NCBI RefSeq assembly: GCF_003990445.1
Contig: NZ_REEZ01000001.1
Location: forward strand, 686,358-750,357
Direction: 5' to 3'
DNA length: 64,000 nt
From: Pararhodobacter zhoushanensis
GTDB taxonomy: Bacteria; Pseudomonadota; Alphaproteobacteria; Rhodobacterales; Rhodobacteraceae
The position numbers were made by a program, and so were the translations under genes. Below, piece by piece: positions 8,412 through 16,987 of the stretch. Position 1 is the first letter of the stretch; the number at the start of each line of letters is the position of its first letter. The notes below the pieces were generated by a model that saw nothing but the letters and a program-made list of their open reading frames with translations, did no database searches and had not been told where the DNA came from.

Positions 8412-8485
8412 CTTAGGCCCCTCCTCCTCCCTGGGCCGACAGCACTCCGGCGCGGTTCCCCTCCTCCTCCCTGGGAACCGCGCCC
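8412..8485 (+). ncRNA. ccsR2: Cuckoo RNA 2 (CcsR-like)
   Basis: Second copy of the two-hairpin unit. Hairpin one: GGCCC (8416-8420) and GGGCC (8433-8437) around CTCCTCCTCCCT. Hairpin two: a perfect 12-bp stem, GGCGCGGTTCCC (8449-8460) with GGGAACCGCGCC (8473-8484), again around CTCCTCCTCCCT. Loop sequences are identical to copy 1 while stems differ, showing conservation of loop and pairing rather than primary sequence. Confidence 0.8.
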
Positions 8486-8519
8486 CGAATTCCGGGGCCG
8501 AAGGGCTCCAAAACAGATA

Positions 8520-8593
8520 CGACGACCGAACCTCCTCCCTCGGTTTTCGTTATGGCGCGGCGGCTCCTCCTCCTCCCTGAGGCGCTGCGCCCC
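8520..8593 (+). ncRNA. ccsR3: Cuckoo RNA 3 (CcsR-like)
   Basis: Third copy. Hairpin one pairs ACGACCGA with TCGG...TCGT around ACCTCCTCCC (about 8522-8550). Hairpin two pairs GGCGCGGCG (from about 8554) with CGCTGCGCC around a larger loop with CTCCTCCTCCTCCC. It is separated from copy 2 by about 34 nt, a longer spacer than the others, and its stems contain a bulge and a G-U pair, so it may be the least stable member. Confidence 0.72.
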
Positions 8594-8597
8594 ATAG

Positions 8598-8675
8598 ACG
8601 GCGGGCCAGACCTCCTCCCCTGTCCCGCGAACGGCGCGGTTGCCCCTCCTCCTCCCTGGGCAACCGCGCTTTTTT
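8598..8675 (+). ncRNA. ccsR4: Cuckoo RNA 4 (CcsR-like) with built-in terminator
   Basis: Fourth copy. Hairpin one pairs GCGGG (8601-8605) with CCCGC (8624-8628) around a loop containing CCTCCTCCCC. Hairpin two is a perfect 12-bp stem, GCGCGGTTGCCC (8634-8645) with GGGCAACCGCGC (8658-8669), loop CTCCTCCTCCCT, followed at once by T6. The last hairpin therefore doubles as the terminator for the whole DUF1127-cuckoo transcript. Confidence 0.8.
8634..8675 (+). terminator. Intrinsic terminator of the DUF1127/cuckoo RNA unit
   Basis: A 12-bp perfect GC-rich stem with the 12-nt loop CTCCTCCTCCCT is followed by six T residues (8670-8675). It is the only hairpin of the array with a T-tract, so it should mark the 3' end of the precursor. 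Confidence 0.85.
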
Positions 8676-8762
8676 CATGTCTTAAGGGCACCCTGAAAGG
8701 CGCTGGAAAACCCGCATCTGCGGCATTTCATTCAACTGCTATAGTTAAGCGCTCGACTTCCC

Positions 8763-11165
8763 TCAGAAGGGAACGTCGTCCATCCCGTCAGCGGGCAGCA
8801 CATATTGCGACAGGATGTGCTTTTCCCCTGCCTGATCGAAGGCCACGGCCAGCTTGTCGCCATCGACCGCGATGATCGTGCCGGTGCCGAATTTCTTGTT
8901 GAACACCCGCTCACCGGCCGAAAAATGCACCGACGGCTCGGCCGAGCCGCGCAGGGCCTTGGGCGCCGCCGGGGCAACCCGGCCCCGCGACCGCATCCGT
9001 TTCCAGCCCGGCGCGTTATAGACATCGGCCCGCGTGGCGCGGCCTTCGAGCGAGTCATCATCGACCGGCGTCGCGTGATGCGCTTTGCCCGCGCTGAAAC
9101 CGCCATGAATGCCCGGCGGTGTCAGCACATCGACATGCTCGGGCGGCAATTCGTCGATGAACCGGCTGGGCAACTGGCTTTGCCACTGCCCGAACACCCG
9201 GCGGTTGGCCGCGAACGAGATCATGCACAGCCGCTCTGCCCGCGTGATGCCGACATAGGCCAGACGGCGTTCCTCTTCCAAGCCCTTGAGCCCGCTTTCA
9301 TCCAGACTGCGCTGGCTGGGGAACAGCCCGTCTTCCCAGCCGGGCAGGAAAACGGCGGGGAATTCCAGACCCTTGGCCGCGTGCAGGGTCATGATGGTGA
9401 CCTTTTCCTGCGATTCCTCGGCCTCGTTATCCATGATCAGCGCGACATGCTCCAGAAAGCCTTGCAGGCTGTCGAAGCCTTCCAGCGCCTTGATCAGTTC
9501 TTTCAGGTTCTCCAGCCGCCCCTCAGCCTCAGGCGTTTTTTGCGCCTGCCACATGGCGGTATAGCCGGATTCGTCCAGCATCATCTCGGCCAGCCGCACA
9601 TGCGAGACGCCCGGCGGCGGCGCGTCATCCTCGATCACCAGATCATCATTGGCCGACACCACCGGGCTGCGCACCATATCGTGCCAGCGCGCCATGCTTT
9701 CGATGAACGCGCGCAGATTGCCTGCCGCCTTGCCGCCCAAGAGCCCGTCGCGCAACACCAGCGCCGCGCCCATCAGCAGCGGCACCTCGGCCTCGCGCGC
9801 GACGCGCTGGATGGTCTGCTGCGCTTTGTCGCCAATGCCGCGTTTGGGGTTGTTCACCACCCGCTCGAACGCCAGATCATCGGTCGGGCTGACGGCGAGG
9901 CGGAAATACGCCATCGCATCGCGAATTTCCAAACGCTCATAGAATCGCGGGCCGCCGACCACGCGATACGGCAGGCCGATGGTCAGAAACCGATCCTCGA
10001 ACGCGCGCATCTGGTGGCTGGCGCGAACCAGAATCGCCATGTCATCGGGGCTGATCGGGTCCAGCCCGCGCGTGCCACGCTCCAGCGCCTCGACCTCATC
10101 GCCGATCCAGCGCGCCTCATCCTCGCCGTCCCAATGGCCGATCAGGCGGACCTTTTCGCCCTCGGTCGCCTCGGTCCACAGGGTCTTGCCCAGCCGCCCC
10201 TCATTGGCGCTGATCACGCCCGAGGCCGCGGCCAGAATATGCGGGGTCGAGCGGTAGTTCTGCTCAAGCCGGATCACCTTGGCACCCGGGAAATCCCGTT
10301 CAAACCGCAGGATGTTGCCGACCTCGGCCCCGCGCCAGCCATAGATCGACTGGTCATCATCACCGACGCAGCAGATATTCTGATGCCCCTGCGCAAGAAG
10401 CCGCAGCAGCAGGTACTGGGCGACGTTGGTGTCCTGATATTCGTCCACCAGAATGAACCGCAGCCAGCGCTGGTATTGCGCCAGCACATCGGGGTTCTGC
10501 TGGAAGATCGTCACCACATGCAGCAGCAAGTCACCGAAATCGCAGGCGTTCAGCGTGCGCAGCCGCTCTTGATAGGCCTCATACAGCTCGGTCCCGCGGT
10601 TGTTGAACGCGCCCGCTTCGGCCCCCGGCACCATATCCGGGCGCCATGCGCGGTTCTTCCAGCCGTCGATCAGATTGGCCAGCGCGCGGGCGGGCCAGCG
10701 TTTGTCATCCAGATTGGCGGCCTGAATGAGCTGCTTCATCAGCCGCAGCTGGTCATCGGTGTCAATGATGGTGAAGTTAGATTTCAGCCCCACCAGTTCC
10801 GCATGCCGGCGCAGGAAGCGCACGCCGATCGAGTGGAAGGTGCCCAGCCATGGCATCCCCTCAACCGCGTCGCCCAAAAGGCCACCGATCCGGTGCTTCA
10901 TCTCGCGCGCGGCTTTGTTGGTGAAGGTAACGGCCAGAATCTCATTCGGCCGCGCCGTGCCGGTCGAGATCAGATGCGCAATCCGGGCGGTCAGGGCGCG
11001 GGTCTTGCCGGTTCCAGCGCCCGCCAGCATCAGCACCGGACCATTCAGCGCCTCAACCGCGGCGCGCTGCTCGCTGTTCAGCCCATCCAGATACGCCGCC
11101 TGACGCGAGGCGGTGGCGCCTGCAAAGGCCATGGACGACAGGCTGGGCCGGTTCGAGTCGCTCAT
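8763..11165 (-). CDS. uvrD: UvrD/PcrA-type superfamily 1 DNA helicase
   Basis: A 3'-5' DNA helicase for repair and replication restart. The 800-residue protein has the Q-motif region LNSEQRAAVEA, Walker A AGAGTGKTRAL (about residue 50), motif Ia TFTNKAAREM, DEYQDTN, DDDQSIYGWRGAE, QNYRSTP, and the late motifs TLHAAKGLEFPAVFLPG and YVGITRAE. The C-terminus (VFNKKFGTGTIIAVDGDKLAV) is the Tudor-like fold found in PcrA/UvrD that contacts RNA polymerase. The ATG gives MSDSNRPSL. It is transcribed toward the cuckoo RNA array, ending 87 nt from the array's terminator. UvrD versus PcrA naming is a convention. Confidence 0.93.
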   Translation of the reverse strand: MSDSNRPSLSSMAFAGATASRQAAYLDGLNSEQRAAVEALNGPVLMLAGAGTGKTRALTARIAHLISTGTARPNEILAVTFTNKAAREMKHRIGGLLGDAVEGMPWLGTFHSIGVRFLRRHAELVGLKSNFTIIDTDDQLRLMKQLIQAANLDDKRWPARALANLIDGWKNRAWRPDMVPGAEAGAFNNRGTELYEAYQERLRTLNACDFGDLLLHVVTIFQQNPDVLAQYQRWLRFILVDEYQDTNVAQYLLLRLLAQGHQNICCVGDDDQSIYGWRGAEVGNILRFERDFPGAKVIRLEQNYRSTPHILAAASGVISANEGRLGKTLWTEATEGEKVRLIGHWDGEDEARWIGDEVEALERGTRGLDPISPDDMAILVRASHQMRAFEDRFLTIGLPYRVVGGPRFYERLEIRDAMAYFRLAVSPTDDLAFERVVNNPKRGIGDKAQQTIQRVAREAEVPLLMGAALVLRDGLLGGKAAGNLRAFIESMARWHDMVRSPVVSANDDLVIEDDAPPPGVSHVRLAEMMLDESGYTAMWQAQKTPEAEGRLENLKELIKALEGFDSLQGFLEHVALIMDNEAEESQEKVTIMTLHAAKGLEFPAVFLPGWEDGLFPSQRSLDESGLKGLEEERRLAYVGITRAERLCMISFAANRRVFGQWQSQLPSRFIDELPPEHVDVLTPPGIHGGFSAGKAHHATPVDDDSLEGRATRADVYNAPGWKRMRSRGRVAPAAPKALRGSAEPSVHFSAGERVFNKKFGTGTIIAVDGDKLAVAFDQAGEKHILSQYVLPADGMDDVPF

Positions 11166-11223
11166 TCAACGTTCCCTACTTGTTCCAGTCATGCCCGTCT
11201 TGGCCGCAGGGTTCAACCCCTTG

Positions 11224-12129
11224 TCAGCGACGCCGCGCCAGATAGGCCTGCGAAAACGCGACATAGCCCGCCGCCGTCACCCGCAAATGCTCGCGCATCT
11301 GTTGATGCAAGGCGGGCAGCTTGTCAAAGGGCACGGCGGGAAAGACGTGATGTTCAGCGTGATACGGCATGTTCCAGGCGAAAAAGCGCACCAGAGCGGT
11401 CGTGAAGGTGGTGCGCGTGTTGGCGAACATGTCGGCGACCTGCGGGCAATCGCCATGCTCGGCCAGCAGATACACCCGCAGGAACGGCTGGCCCAGCAGC
11501 AGCGGGATGACCCAGAGCCACAGGATCAGAGGCGACCACAACAGGGTCAGCGCGGCCAGCGCATAGACGCCGAGCAACAACCGCGCTTCCCGTTCAGCCC
11601 GCGCGCGGGCACGGGCGGGCAGATAGGCAGGCGTCTCGCGCCCGCTGGCCAGCCGCAGGATCAGCCGGATCGAGGCCCCCCACAACGGCAGGCCCGACAC
11701 ATGCCAGAGCCATTGCGCGCGGGTCTCGGGCTTGGGGCTGTCCAGCTCGGGATCGCCCGGCTGATTGGTGAAGCGGTGATGCGCCAGATGGAAATAGCGA
11801 AACCATGTGAAAGGGTTAAGGATCAGCGCCCCGGTCACCGCCCCCACCCGGTCGCAAAGGCTGTCACTGGCAAAGGGGGTCTTGTGCGTGCACTCATGTT
11901 CCAGCGTGAACAGGAACACCAGCGCAATTCCCTGCAAGGGCAGCAAGACCCACCACCCCGGCACTCCGGCGGCAATCAGCGCCCCCAGCACGACGATCAC
12001 CCCGCCATGGCCGGCCAGATGCCACAAGCCCGCCGTGGGCGAGCGTTGGGTCAGCGCGGCGCGGGTGGCCGGCGTCAAAGCGGTCAGGAAATCACTGTGG
12101 GTCATAGGGTCCGGCGTCGTCCCGGGCAT
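11224..12129 (-). CDS. Membrane fatty acid desaturase/hydroxylase family protein
   Basis: An integral-membrane di-iron oxygenase of the fatty acid desaturase superfamily; substrate unknown (acyl lipid or carotenoid-like). The roughly 301-residue protein has the three histidine boxes: HECTHK (HxxxH), HLAHHRF (HxxHH) and HAEHHVFP (HxxHH), with an extra EHGDC before the third, and at least four membrane helices (for example GVIVVLGALIAAGVPGWW). The start is uncertain: the first ATG after the upstream gene's stop gives MPGTTPDPMTHSDF; MTHSDFLTAL eight codons later is equally possible. A longer frame overlaps the upstream gene and was rejected. It follows the amidotransferase gene by 8 nt. Confidence 0.85.
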   Translation of the reverse strand: MPGTTPDPMTHSDFLTALTPATRAALTQRSPTAGLWHLAGHGGVIVVLGALIAAGVPGWWVLLPLQGIALVFLFTLEHECTHKTPFASDSLCDRVGAVTGALILNPFTWFRYFHLAHHRFTNQPGDPELDSPKPETRAQWLWHVSGLPLWGASIRLILRLASGRETPAYLPARARARAEREARLLLGVYALAALTLLWSPLILWLWVIPLLLGQPFLRVYLLAEHGDCPQVADMFANTRTTFTTALVRFFAWNMPYHAEHHVFPAVPFDKLPALHQQMREHLRVTAAGYVAFSQAYLARRR

Positions 12130-12137
12130 CGCAACTG

Positions 12138-12932
12138 TCAAGCGGCCTGCACCAGCGGACAGGGCGAAAACGGCCGGATCTCGACCGCCGCGCCTTTGAA
12201 CAGACAGAACGAGGCTTGCGGGATCACTTCCCAGCCGCATTCGTCGGCCTCCAGCGGCTCGGACACGACGGCCCGCCCGCCCCGGCTGTCCGACCAGCGG
12301 TGCCACAGGCTGGGCGCGGCATCGTCTGAGGCATAACGCGCGGCATAAAGCGTCTCACCATCGCTGAACGCACAGGTCATGCGCAGATGCGGCGCGCCGC
12401 CCTTGGCTCGGCTCAGCGCCATCATACGCGCGGCGGCGCGCTCCAATGCGCCTTGCGGATCGCGGTCCAAACCCTCGGCCAGCGCGATCAGAAACAGCGC
12501 CTCGCTGTCGCTGGCGCCCTTGCGGTGGGGATACAGCGCCTCGGGGATCATCATATCGGCGTCGCGGCGAAAGCTCTCATAGCCGCCAATCTGACCGTTA
12601 TGCATGAAGCTCCACCGGCCGACGGTGAACGGATGACAATTGTTGCGGCTGGTCGCGGTGCCGGTCGACGCGCGCACATGTGCCAGAAACAAGGGCGAAC
12701 GCACCTGCGCGGTGATCGAACGCAGGTTGGGATCGGACCACGCCGGATAGGTGTCGCGGTAAAGCCCCGGCTCAGGCCGCTCGCCGTACCAGGCGATGCC
12801 GAACCCGTCAGCGTTGATCGCCGTCGAGCCCTGCGTTGCGTGCTGGCTCTGTTGGATCAGCGAATGGCCGGGCCGGCTGACGATGTCTTCCAGAAAGATC
12901 GGCGTTCCGACATAGGCAGCCCAACGGCACAT
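12138..12932 (-). CDS. Class II glutamine amidotransferase (YafJ/EgtC-like)
   Basis: An Ntn-hydrolase glutamine amidotransferase of 264 residues. It begins MCRWAAYVG, so Cys2 becomes the N-terminal nucleophile after Met removal. The typical residues follow: NADGFGIAWY, FLAHVRASTG and NNCHPF with the MHNGQI glutamine-binding segment. Relatives include YafJ and the ergothioneine enzyme EgtC; no other ergothioneine gene is nearby, so the substrate is unassigned. It starts directly after the DUF6356 stop and is followed by the desaturase, suggesting one transcript. Confidence 0.88.
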   Translation of the reverse strand: MCRWAAYVGTPIFLEDIVSRPGHSLIQQSQHATQGSTAINADGFGIAWYGERPEPGLYRDTYPAWSDPNLRSITAQVRSPLFLAHVRASTGTATSRNNCHPFTVGRWSFMHNGQIGGYESFRRDADMMIPEALYPHRKGASDSEALFLIALAEGLDRDPQGALERAAARMMALSRAKGGAPHLRMTCAFSDGETLYAARYASDDAAPSLWHRWSDSRGGRAVVSEPLEADECGWEVIPQASFCLFKGAAVEIRPFSPCPLVQAA

Positions 12933-13139
12933 TCAGTGACCCCGGTTTTCGATCCGTGCATGCAGACGGCGGATAATGCGGCTCGCCGTCGTTTGACACG
13001 CAAAGGGTAGCACGGCATGAACCGCCGCCGCCAGCCCCGCCAGCAACAGCCAGCCGCTGAAGCCGCTCGCGAAGCGGGCGTGCTCGAGATAGCTCTCGTC
13101 GACGGCGGCGGGGTGATCAAGGAACAGGCGCTGGATCAT
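12933..13139 (-). CDS. DUF6356-like small membrane protein
   Basis: A 68-residue protein, MIQRLFLDHPAAVDESYLEHARF..., with one hydrophobic helix (GWLLLAGLAAAVHAVLPFAC) and a basic C-terminal tail. The N-terminal pattern LFLDHPxxVxESYxEH matches, from memory, a small uncharacterised family common in Rhodobacterales and sphingomonads. Its stop codon immediately precedes the amidotransferase ATG, so the two are co-translated. Function unknown; inner-membrane location is inferred from the helix. Confidence 0.75.
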   Translation of the reverse strand: MIQRLFLDHPAAVDESYLEHARFASGFSGWLLLAGLAAAVHAVLPFACQTTASRIIRRLHARIENRGH

Positions 13140-13258
13140 GACGGGTCTCCGGTTTGGGGGTAGAGACAGTTTAGCGTGGGACTGGTGGGAAAGGGTCGCA
13201 AAACTTCGGCTGATATGCCAAGATCGCGTGACTGCTTCCCAAGAATTGGTCTAATGCG

Positions 13259-13714
13259 ATGATTCTGGACGACACCGACCGCCGCATCCTCGCCGTTCTG
13301 CAACGCGACACCTCGTTGCCGCTGGATGACATCGGCGCTGCCGTGAACCTGTCGCGCAATGCGGTGTGGCGGCGGATCAGGCTGCTGGAAGAGGCGGGCG
13401 TGATCCGCGCCCGTGTCGCGCTGCTGGATGCCGAGAAACTGGGTCTGGGCCTGACCGTCTTCCTGATGGTGCGCACCAACGATCACCGGCCCGACTGGCT
13501 GGCCCGCTTCGCCAAGGCAACCCGCGACATGCCCGAGATCCTGGGGGCCTATCGGATGACCGGCGATCTGGATTACCTGATCCGCGCGCGCGTGGCTGAT
13601 GTGAAAGCCTATGACGCACTCTATCAGCAACTGACCCGGCGGGTGGACTTGGCGGATGTCTCGGCGAGCTTTGTAATGGAAGAGCTGAAAGACACCACCG
13701 CCCTGCCCCTGTGA
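13259..13714 (+). CDS. Lrp/AsnC family transcriptional regulator
   Basis: A 151-residue feast/famine regulator. The N-terminal helix-turn-helix is clear (DTDRRILAVLQRDTSLPLDDIGAAVNLSRNAVWRRIRLLEE, read in parts), followed by the RAM ligand-binding/oligomerisation domain (FLMVRTNDHRPDWLARF to FVMEELKDT). It is divergent from the DUF6356-amidotransferase-desaturase unit with a 119-bp gap, so regulating that unit and itself is plausible but untested. The effector is probably an amino acid. It ends at a dispersed repeat. Confidence 0.93.
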   Translation: MILDDTDRRILAVLQRDTSLPLDDIGAAVNLSRNAVWRRIRLLEEAGVIRARVALLDAEKLGLGLTVFLMVRTNDHRPDWLARFAKATRDMPEILGAYRMTGDLDYLIRARVADVKAYDALYQQLTRRVDLADVSASFVMEELKDTTALPL

Positions 13715-13724
13715 GGCCGGGCAA

Positions 13725-13911
13725 GGGGGGCTAGCCCCCCTCTGCGCGTACCGCGCATTCACCCCCCAGGATATTTAAGGACAGATGATAAGGTTTCGTT
13801 AACCACGCCCCATTTTCTGTCTGAAAATATCCACGGGGGGTTTCCAAAGGGGGGAGCGTGCTCCCCCCTTTGGCGGGGGAGCGCGAGGGGCGAGCAGCCC
13901 CTCGCTTTTCA
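13725..13911. repeat. Dispersed palindromic repeat, copy A (complete)
   Basis: The fullest copy of a repeat seen elsewhere in this window. Inverted cores GGATATTTAAGGACAGA (13769-13785) and TCTGTCTGAAAATATCC (13816-13832) flank a 30-bp centre. They are followed by a perfect 14-bp hairpin CCAAAGGGGGGAGC/GCTCCCCCCTTTGG (13844-13873) and a second G/C-rich arm. It fills the gap between two convergent genes, so it may act as a bidirectional terminator. Confidence 0.75.
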
Positions 13912-14211
13912 GAGCTCCGCGTCGTCGACCAGTTCAACCACCACCAGATCGCGCACCGACGCGCCGCGCGCGTGGCTCAGCGCTTGTTGATACGCCTCCG
14001 AGCGGTAGCAGGCCGCGCCTTCTTCCAGCGAGGGGAAAACCGCCACGACGTGCCGCGCACGGTCGGCGCCTTCGAGCGTCTCATAGCGACCACCGCGGGC
14101 GATGAACTTGCCGTTGAACGCAGCGATTGCCGGGCCAGCGAGCTTGGCATAGCGGCCATACGCCTCGGCGTCGGTCACTTCGACATGGGCGATCCACAGA
14201 GCTTTGGGCAT
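13909..14211 (-). CDS. DUF1330 family protein
   Basis: A 100-residue small alpha-beta (dimeric ferredoxin-like) protein beginning MPKALWIAHVEVTDAEAYGRY. The pattern KxxGGRYETLEG (GGRYETLEGADRARH), the FPSLEEGAACYRSEAYQQAL segment and the tail VVVELVDDAEL are diagnostic of DUF1330. No catalytic role is established. It starts one base after the alaS stop and shares its strand, so it is probably co-transcribed with alaS. Confidence 0.9.
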   Translation of the reverse strand: MPKALWIAHVEVTDAEAYGRYAKLAGPAIAAFNGKFIARGGRYETLEGADRARHVVAVFPSLEEGAACYRSEAYQQALSHARGASVRDLVVVELVDDAEL

Positions 14212-14212
14212 G

Positions 14213-16864
14213 TTATCCTCCGATGACGGCTTGCGCCGCTTTGAGGGCTGCGTCCGCCCCGGCCATATCCGCGCCGCCGCCCTGCGCCAGCGCCGCGCGG
14301 CCGCCGCCGCCCTTGCCGCCCAGTGCCGCGACCGCAGCCTTGAGCACGTCGACCGCCGACAGCTGTGCCGTCAGATCGTCGGTGACGCCCGCGCAAACCG
14401 CCGGTTTGCCGCCGGTATCCGCGATCAGCAGCACCACGCCCGAGCCGAGCTTTTCCTTCATCGCGTCGACCATCGCGGGCAGATCCTTGCCCGAGACGCC
14501 GCTCAGCACCTGGCCGATGAACTTGACGCCGTTGACGTCCACGGCGTCAACCCCGCCGCCGCCCGTGCCGCCCATCGCCAGATCGCGTTTCAATTGTGCG
14601 ACCTCGTTGGACAGGGACCGGCGTTCATCTGCCAGCGCTTTCACCCGCTCGACCACATCGGCCATCGAGGTTTTCAGCACCGCCGCCACCTCGACCAGCC
14701 GGGCGTCCTGCGCGCGCAGGTGGCTGAGCGCCGCCTCGCCGGTCAGGGCCTCGATCCGGCGCACGCCGGACGAGGATGCGCTGTCACCCAGGAGCACAAA
14801 GGCGCCGATGTCGCCGGTGCGCGCTACATGCGTGCCGCCGCAGAGCTCCAGCGAATAGGTGTTACCCTCGGACCCCTTGCCGGAATCCAGCAGGCGGCCC
14901 ATCGACACCACGCGCACTTCGTCGCCGTATTTCTCGCCAAACAGCGCCTGCGCACCCAGAGCGCGCGCGTCGTCGGGCGTCATGATCCGCGTATCAACGG
15001 GGGCGTTCTGACGGATGAAGGCGTTCACCTCGGCCTCAACCCCCGCCACATCCGCAGCACTCAGCGCCGCGCCATGGCTGAAGTCGAACCGCAGCCGGTC
15101 GGGCGCATTCAGCGAGCCGCGCTGCGCGACATGGTCGCCCAGAGCGCGGCGCAGAGCCTCGTGCAGCAGGTGCGTCGCCGAGTGGTTGGCGCGGATCGCG
15201 CTGCGGCGGGTATGATCCACCTCCAGCTTCACCGGCTGACCGACGCGCAGCGCGCCCTGCGTGACCTCGGCCACATGCACGAAGACGCCGTTTATCTTGC
15301 GGGTGTCGCGCACCACGGCCTCGCCGCCGTCCCAGCGCAGCCAGCCGGTATCGCCGACCTGACCGCCGGATTCGCCATAGAACGGCGTCTGGTTGACCAC
15401 GACCGAAACCTCGCCCGTCGCCGTCTTGACCGACGCGTCGCCGGAAACCAGCGCCAGCACCTGCCCTTCGGCGGTCTCGGTGTCATAGCCCAGGAACTCG
15501 GTGCCGCCATGGGCATCGGCCAGCTCGAACCAGATCGCCAGATTGGCGGCCTCACCCGAACCCGACCAGCTGGCGCGCGCCTTGGCTTTTTGCTCGCCCA
15601 TCGCGGCCTCGAAGCCCGCGACATCCACTGCACGCCCGCGCTCGCGCAGCGCGTCCTGCGTCAGATCGAGCGGGAAGCCGTAGGTGTCATACAGTTTGAA
15701 CGCCGCTTCGCCCGGCAGGTTGCTGTCGTCGCTGATCTTGTCCAGCTCGGCATCCAGCAGCTTCAGCCCGCGGTCCAGCGTGGTGCGGAAACGGGTCTCT
15801 TCCAGCCGCAGCGTCTCGGTGATCAGCGCCTCGGCCTGTTTCAGCTCGGTGTAATGCCCACCCATCGCGCGCACCAGCGCCGGGACCAGCTTGTGCATCA
15901 CCGGGTCTTGCGCGCCCAGCATATGCGCGTGGCGCATGGCGCGGCGCATAATGCGGCGCAGCACATAGCCGCGCCCCTCGTTCGACGGCATCACGCCATC
16001 GGCGATCAGGAACGAGGTCGAACGCAGGTGATCCGCGATCACCCGGTGGTGGGTTTTGCCCGGCCCGTCCGGTGCGCCGTCGGTGACGTTGGCCGAGGCC
16101 TCGATCAGGCCGCGCATCAGGTCGGTGTCGTAGTTGTCGTGCTTGCCTTGCAGCAGCGCGCCGATCCGCTCCAGCCCCATGCCGGTGTCGATCGACTGAC
16201 GCGGCAGGTCGATCAGATCGCCGTTTTCCAGCTGTTCATTCTGCATGAACACAAGGTTCCAGATCTCGATGAACCGGTCGCCGTCTTCATCCTTGGAGCC
16301 CGGAGGGCCGCCCCAGATGTGATCGCCATGGTCATAGAAGATCTCGGTGCAGGGGCCACACGGCCCGGTCGGCCCCATGCGCCAGAAGTTGTCATCGGTC
16401 GGAATGCGGATGATGCGGTCGTCGGACAGACCGGCGACCTTCTTCCACATGTTCGCCGCTTCGTCGTCGGTGTGGTAAACGGTGACCAGGAGCCGGCTTT
16501 TGTCGATGCCGAAATCCTTGGTCAGCAGTTCCCATGCAAACGGGATCGCGTCGGACTTGAAGTAGTCGCCAAAGCTGAAGTTGCCCAGCATCTCAAAGAA
16601 CGTGTGGTGGCGCGCCGTGTAGCCGACGTTGTCGAGGTCATTGTGCTTGCCGCCCGCGCGCACGCATTTCTGCGAGGTGGTGGCGCGCGAATAGTCGCGG
16701 TGCTCCAGCCCGGTGAAGACGTTCTTGAACTGGACCATGCCCGAGTTGGTGAACATCAGCGTCGGATCATTGCGCGGCACCAGCGGAGAGCTGTCGACCA
16801 CGGCATGACCCTGGCGGCGGAAATAATCGAGGAAGGTCGAGCGGATATCGTTGAGGCTTGCCAT
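14213..16864 (-). CDS. alaS: Alanine--tRNA ligase
   Basis: AlaRS charges tRNA-Ala in the cytoplasm. The 883-residue length is normal. In order: class II catalytic core ([48 protein letters not shown]), tRNA-recognition region, editing domain with the zinc/catalytic motif [11 protein letters not shown] and the CGGTHV motif near residue 670, coiled coil ([22 protein letters not shown]) and the C-terminal C-Ala domain with Gly-rich GGKGGGGR. The [11 protein letters not shown] is clear. Confidence 0.98.
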   Translation of the reverse strand: MASLNDIRSTFLDYFRRQGHAVVDSSPLVPRNDPTLMFTNSGMVQFKNVFTGLEHRDYSRATTSQKCVRAGGKHNDLDNVGYTARHHTFFEMLGNFSFGDYFKSDAIPFAWELLTKDFGIDKSRLLVTVYHTDDEAANMWKKVAGLSDDRIIRIPTDDNFWRMGPTGPCGPCTEIFYDHGDHIWGGPPGSKDEDGDRFIEIWNLVFMQNEQLENGDLIDLPRQSIDTGMGLERIGALLQGKHDNYDTDLMRGLIEASANVTDGAPDGPGKTHHRVIADHLRSTSFLIADGVMPSNEGRGYVLRRIMRRAMRHAHMLGAQDPVMHKLVPALVRAMGGHYTELKQAEALITETLRLEETRFRTTLDRGLKLLDAELDKISDDSNLPGEAAFKLYDTYGFPLDLTQDALRERGRAVDVAGFEAAMGEQKAKARASWSGSGEAANLAIWFELADAHGGTEFLGYDTETAEGQVLALVSGDASVKTATGEVSVVVNQTPFYGESGGQVGDTGWLRWDGGEAVVRDTRKINGVFVHVAEVTQGALRVGQPVKLEVDHTRRSAIRANHSATHLLHEALRRALGDHVAQRGSLNAPDRLRFDFSHGAALSAADVAGVEAEVNAFIRQNAPVDTRIMTPDDARALGAQALFGEKYGDEVRVVSMGRLLDSGKGSEGNTYSLELCGGTHVARTGDIGAFVLLGDSASSSGVRRIEALTGEAALSHLRAQDARLVEVAAVLKTSMADVVERVKALADERRSLSNEVAQLKRDLAMGGTGGGGVDAVDVNGVKFIGQVLSGVSGKDLPAMVDAMKEKLGSGVVLLIADTGGKPAVCAGVTDDLTAQLSAVDVLKAAVAALGGKGGGGRAALAQGGGADMAGADAALKAAQAVIGG

Positions 16865-16987
16865 CGGCGAAAGGGGCCCTTGCCTGAGGTGAAACGCGTG
16901 TCGCGCGACATTTAGAGGAATTCCGCCGCATGGTCCAAGGGGGAATCGCGCATCGGCGCGTTTCAGCGGGATCGCGGCGGCCGAACC

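Noticed and set aside
8330-8675. CRISPR-like regularly repeated CTCCTCCTCCCT motif
   Set aside because: The repeated element is only 9-12 nt, spacing is uneven, and each copy is a hairpin loop with paired flanks; this is a structured RNA array.
12130-12306. N-terminal extension of the desaturase
   Set aside because: It would overlap the end of the amidotransferase gene on the same strand in another frame and is not desaturase-like.
13731-13937. 68-aa minus-strand ORF across repeat copy A
   Set aside because: It consists almost entirely of the repeat; its residues match the translated repeat elsewhere, not a protein family.
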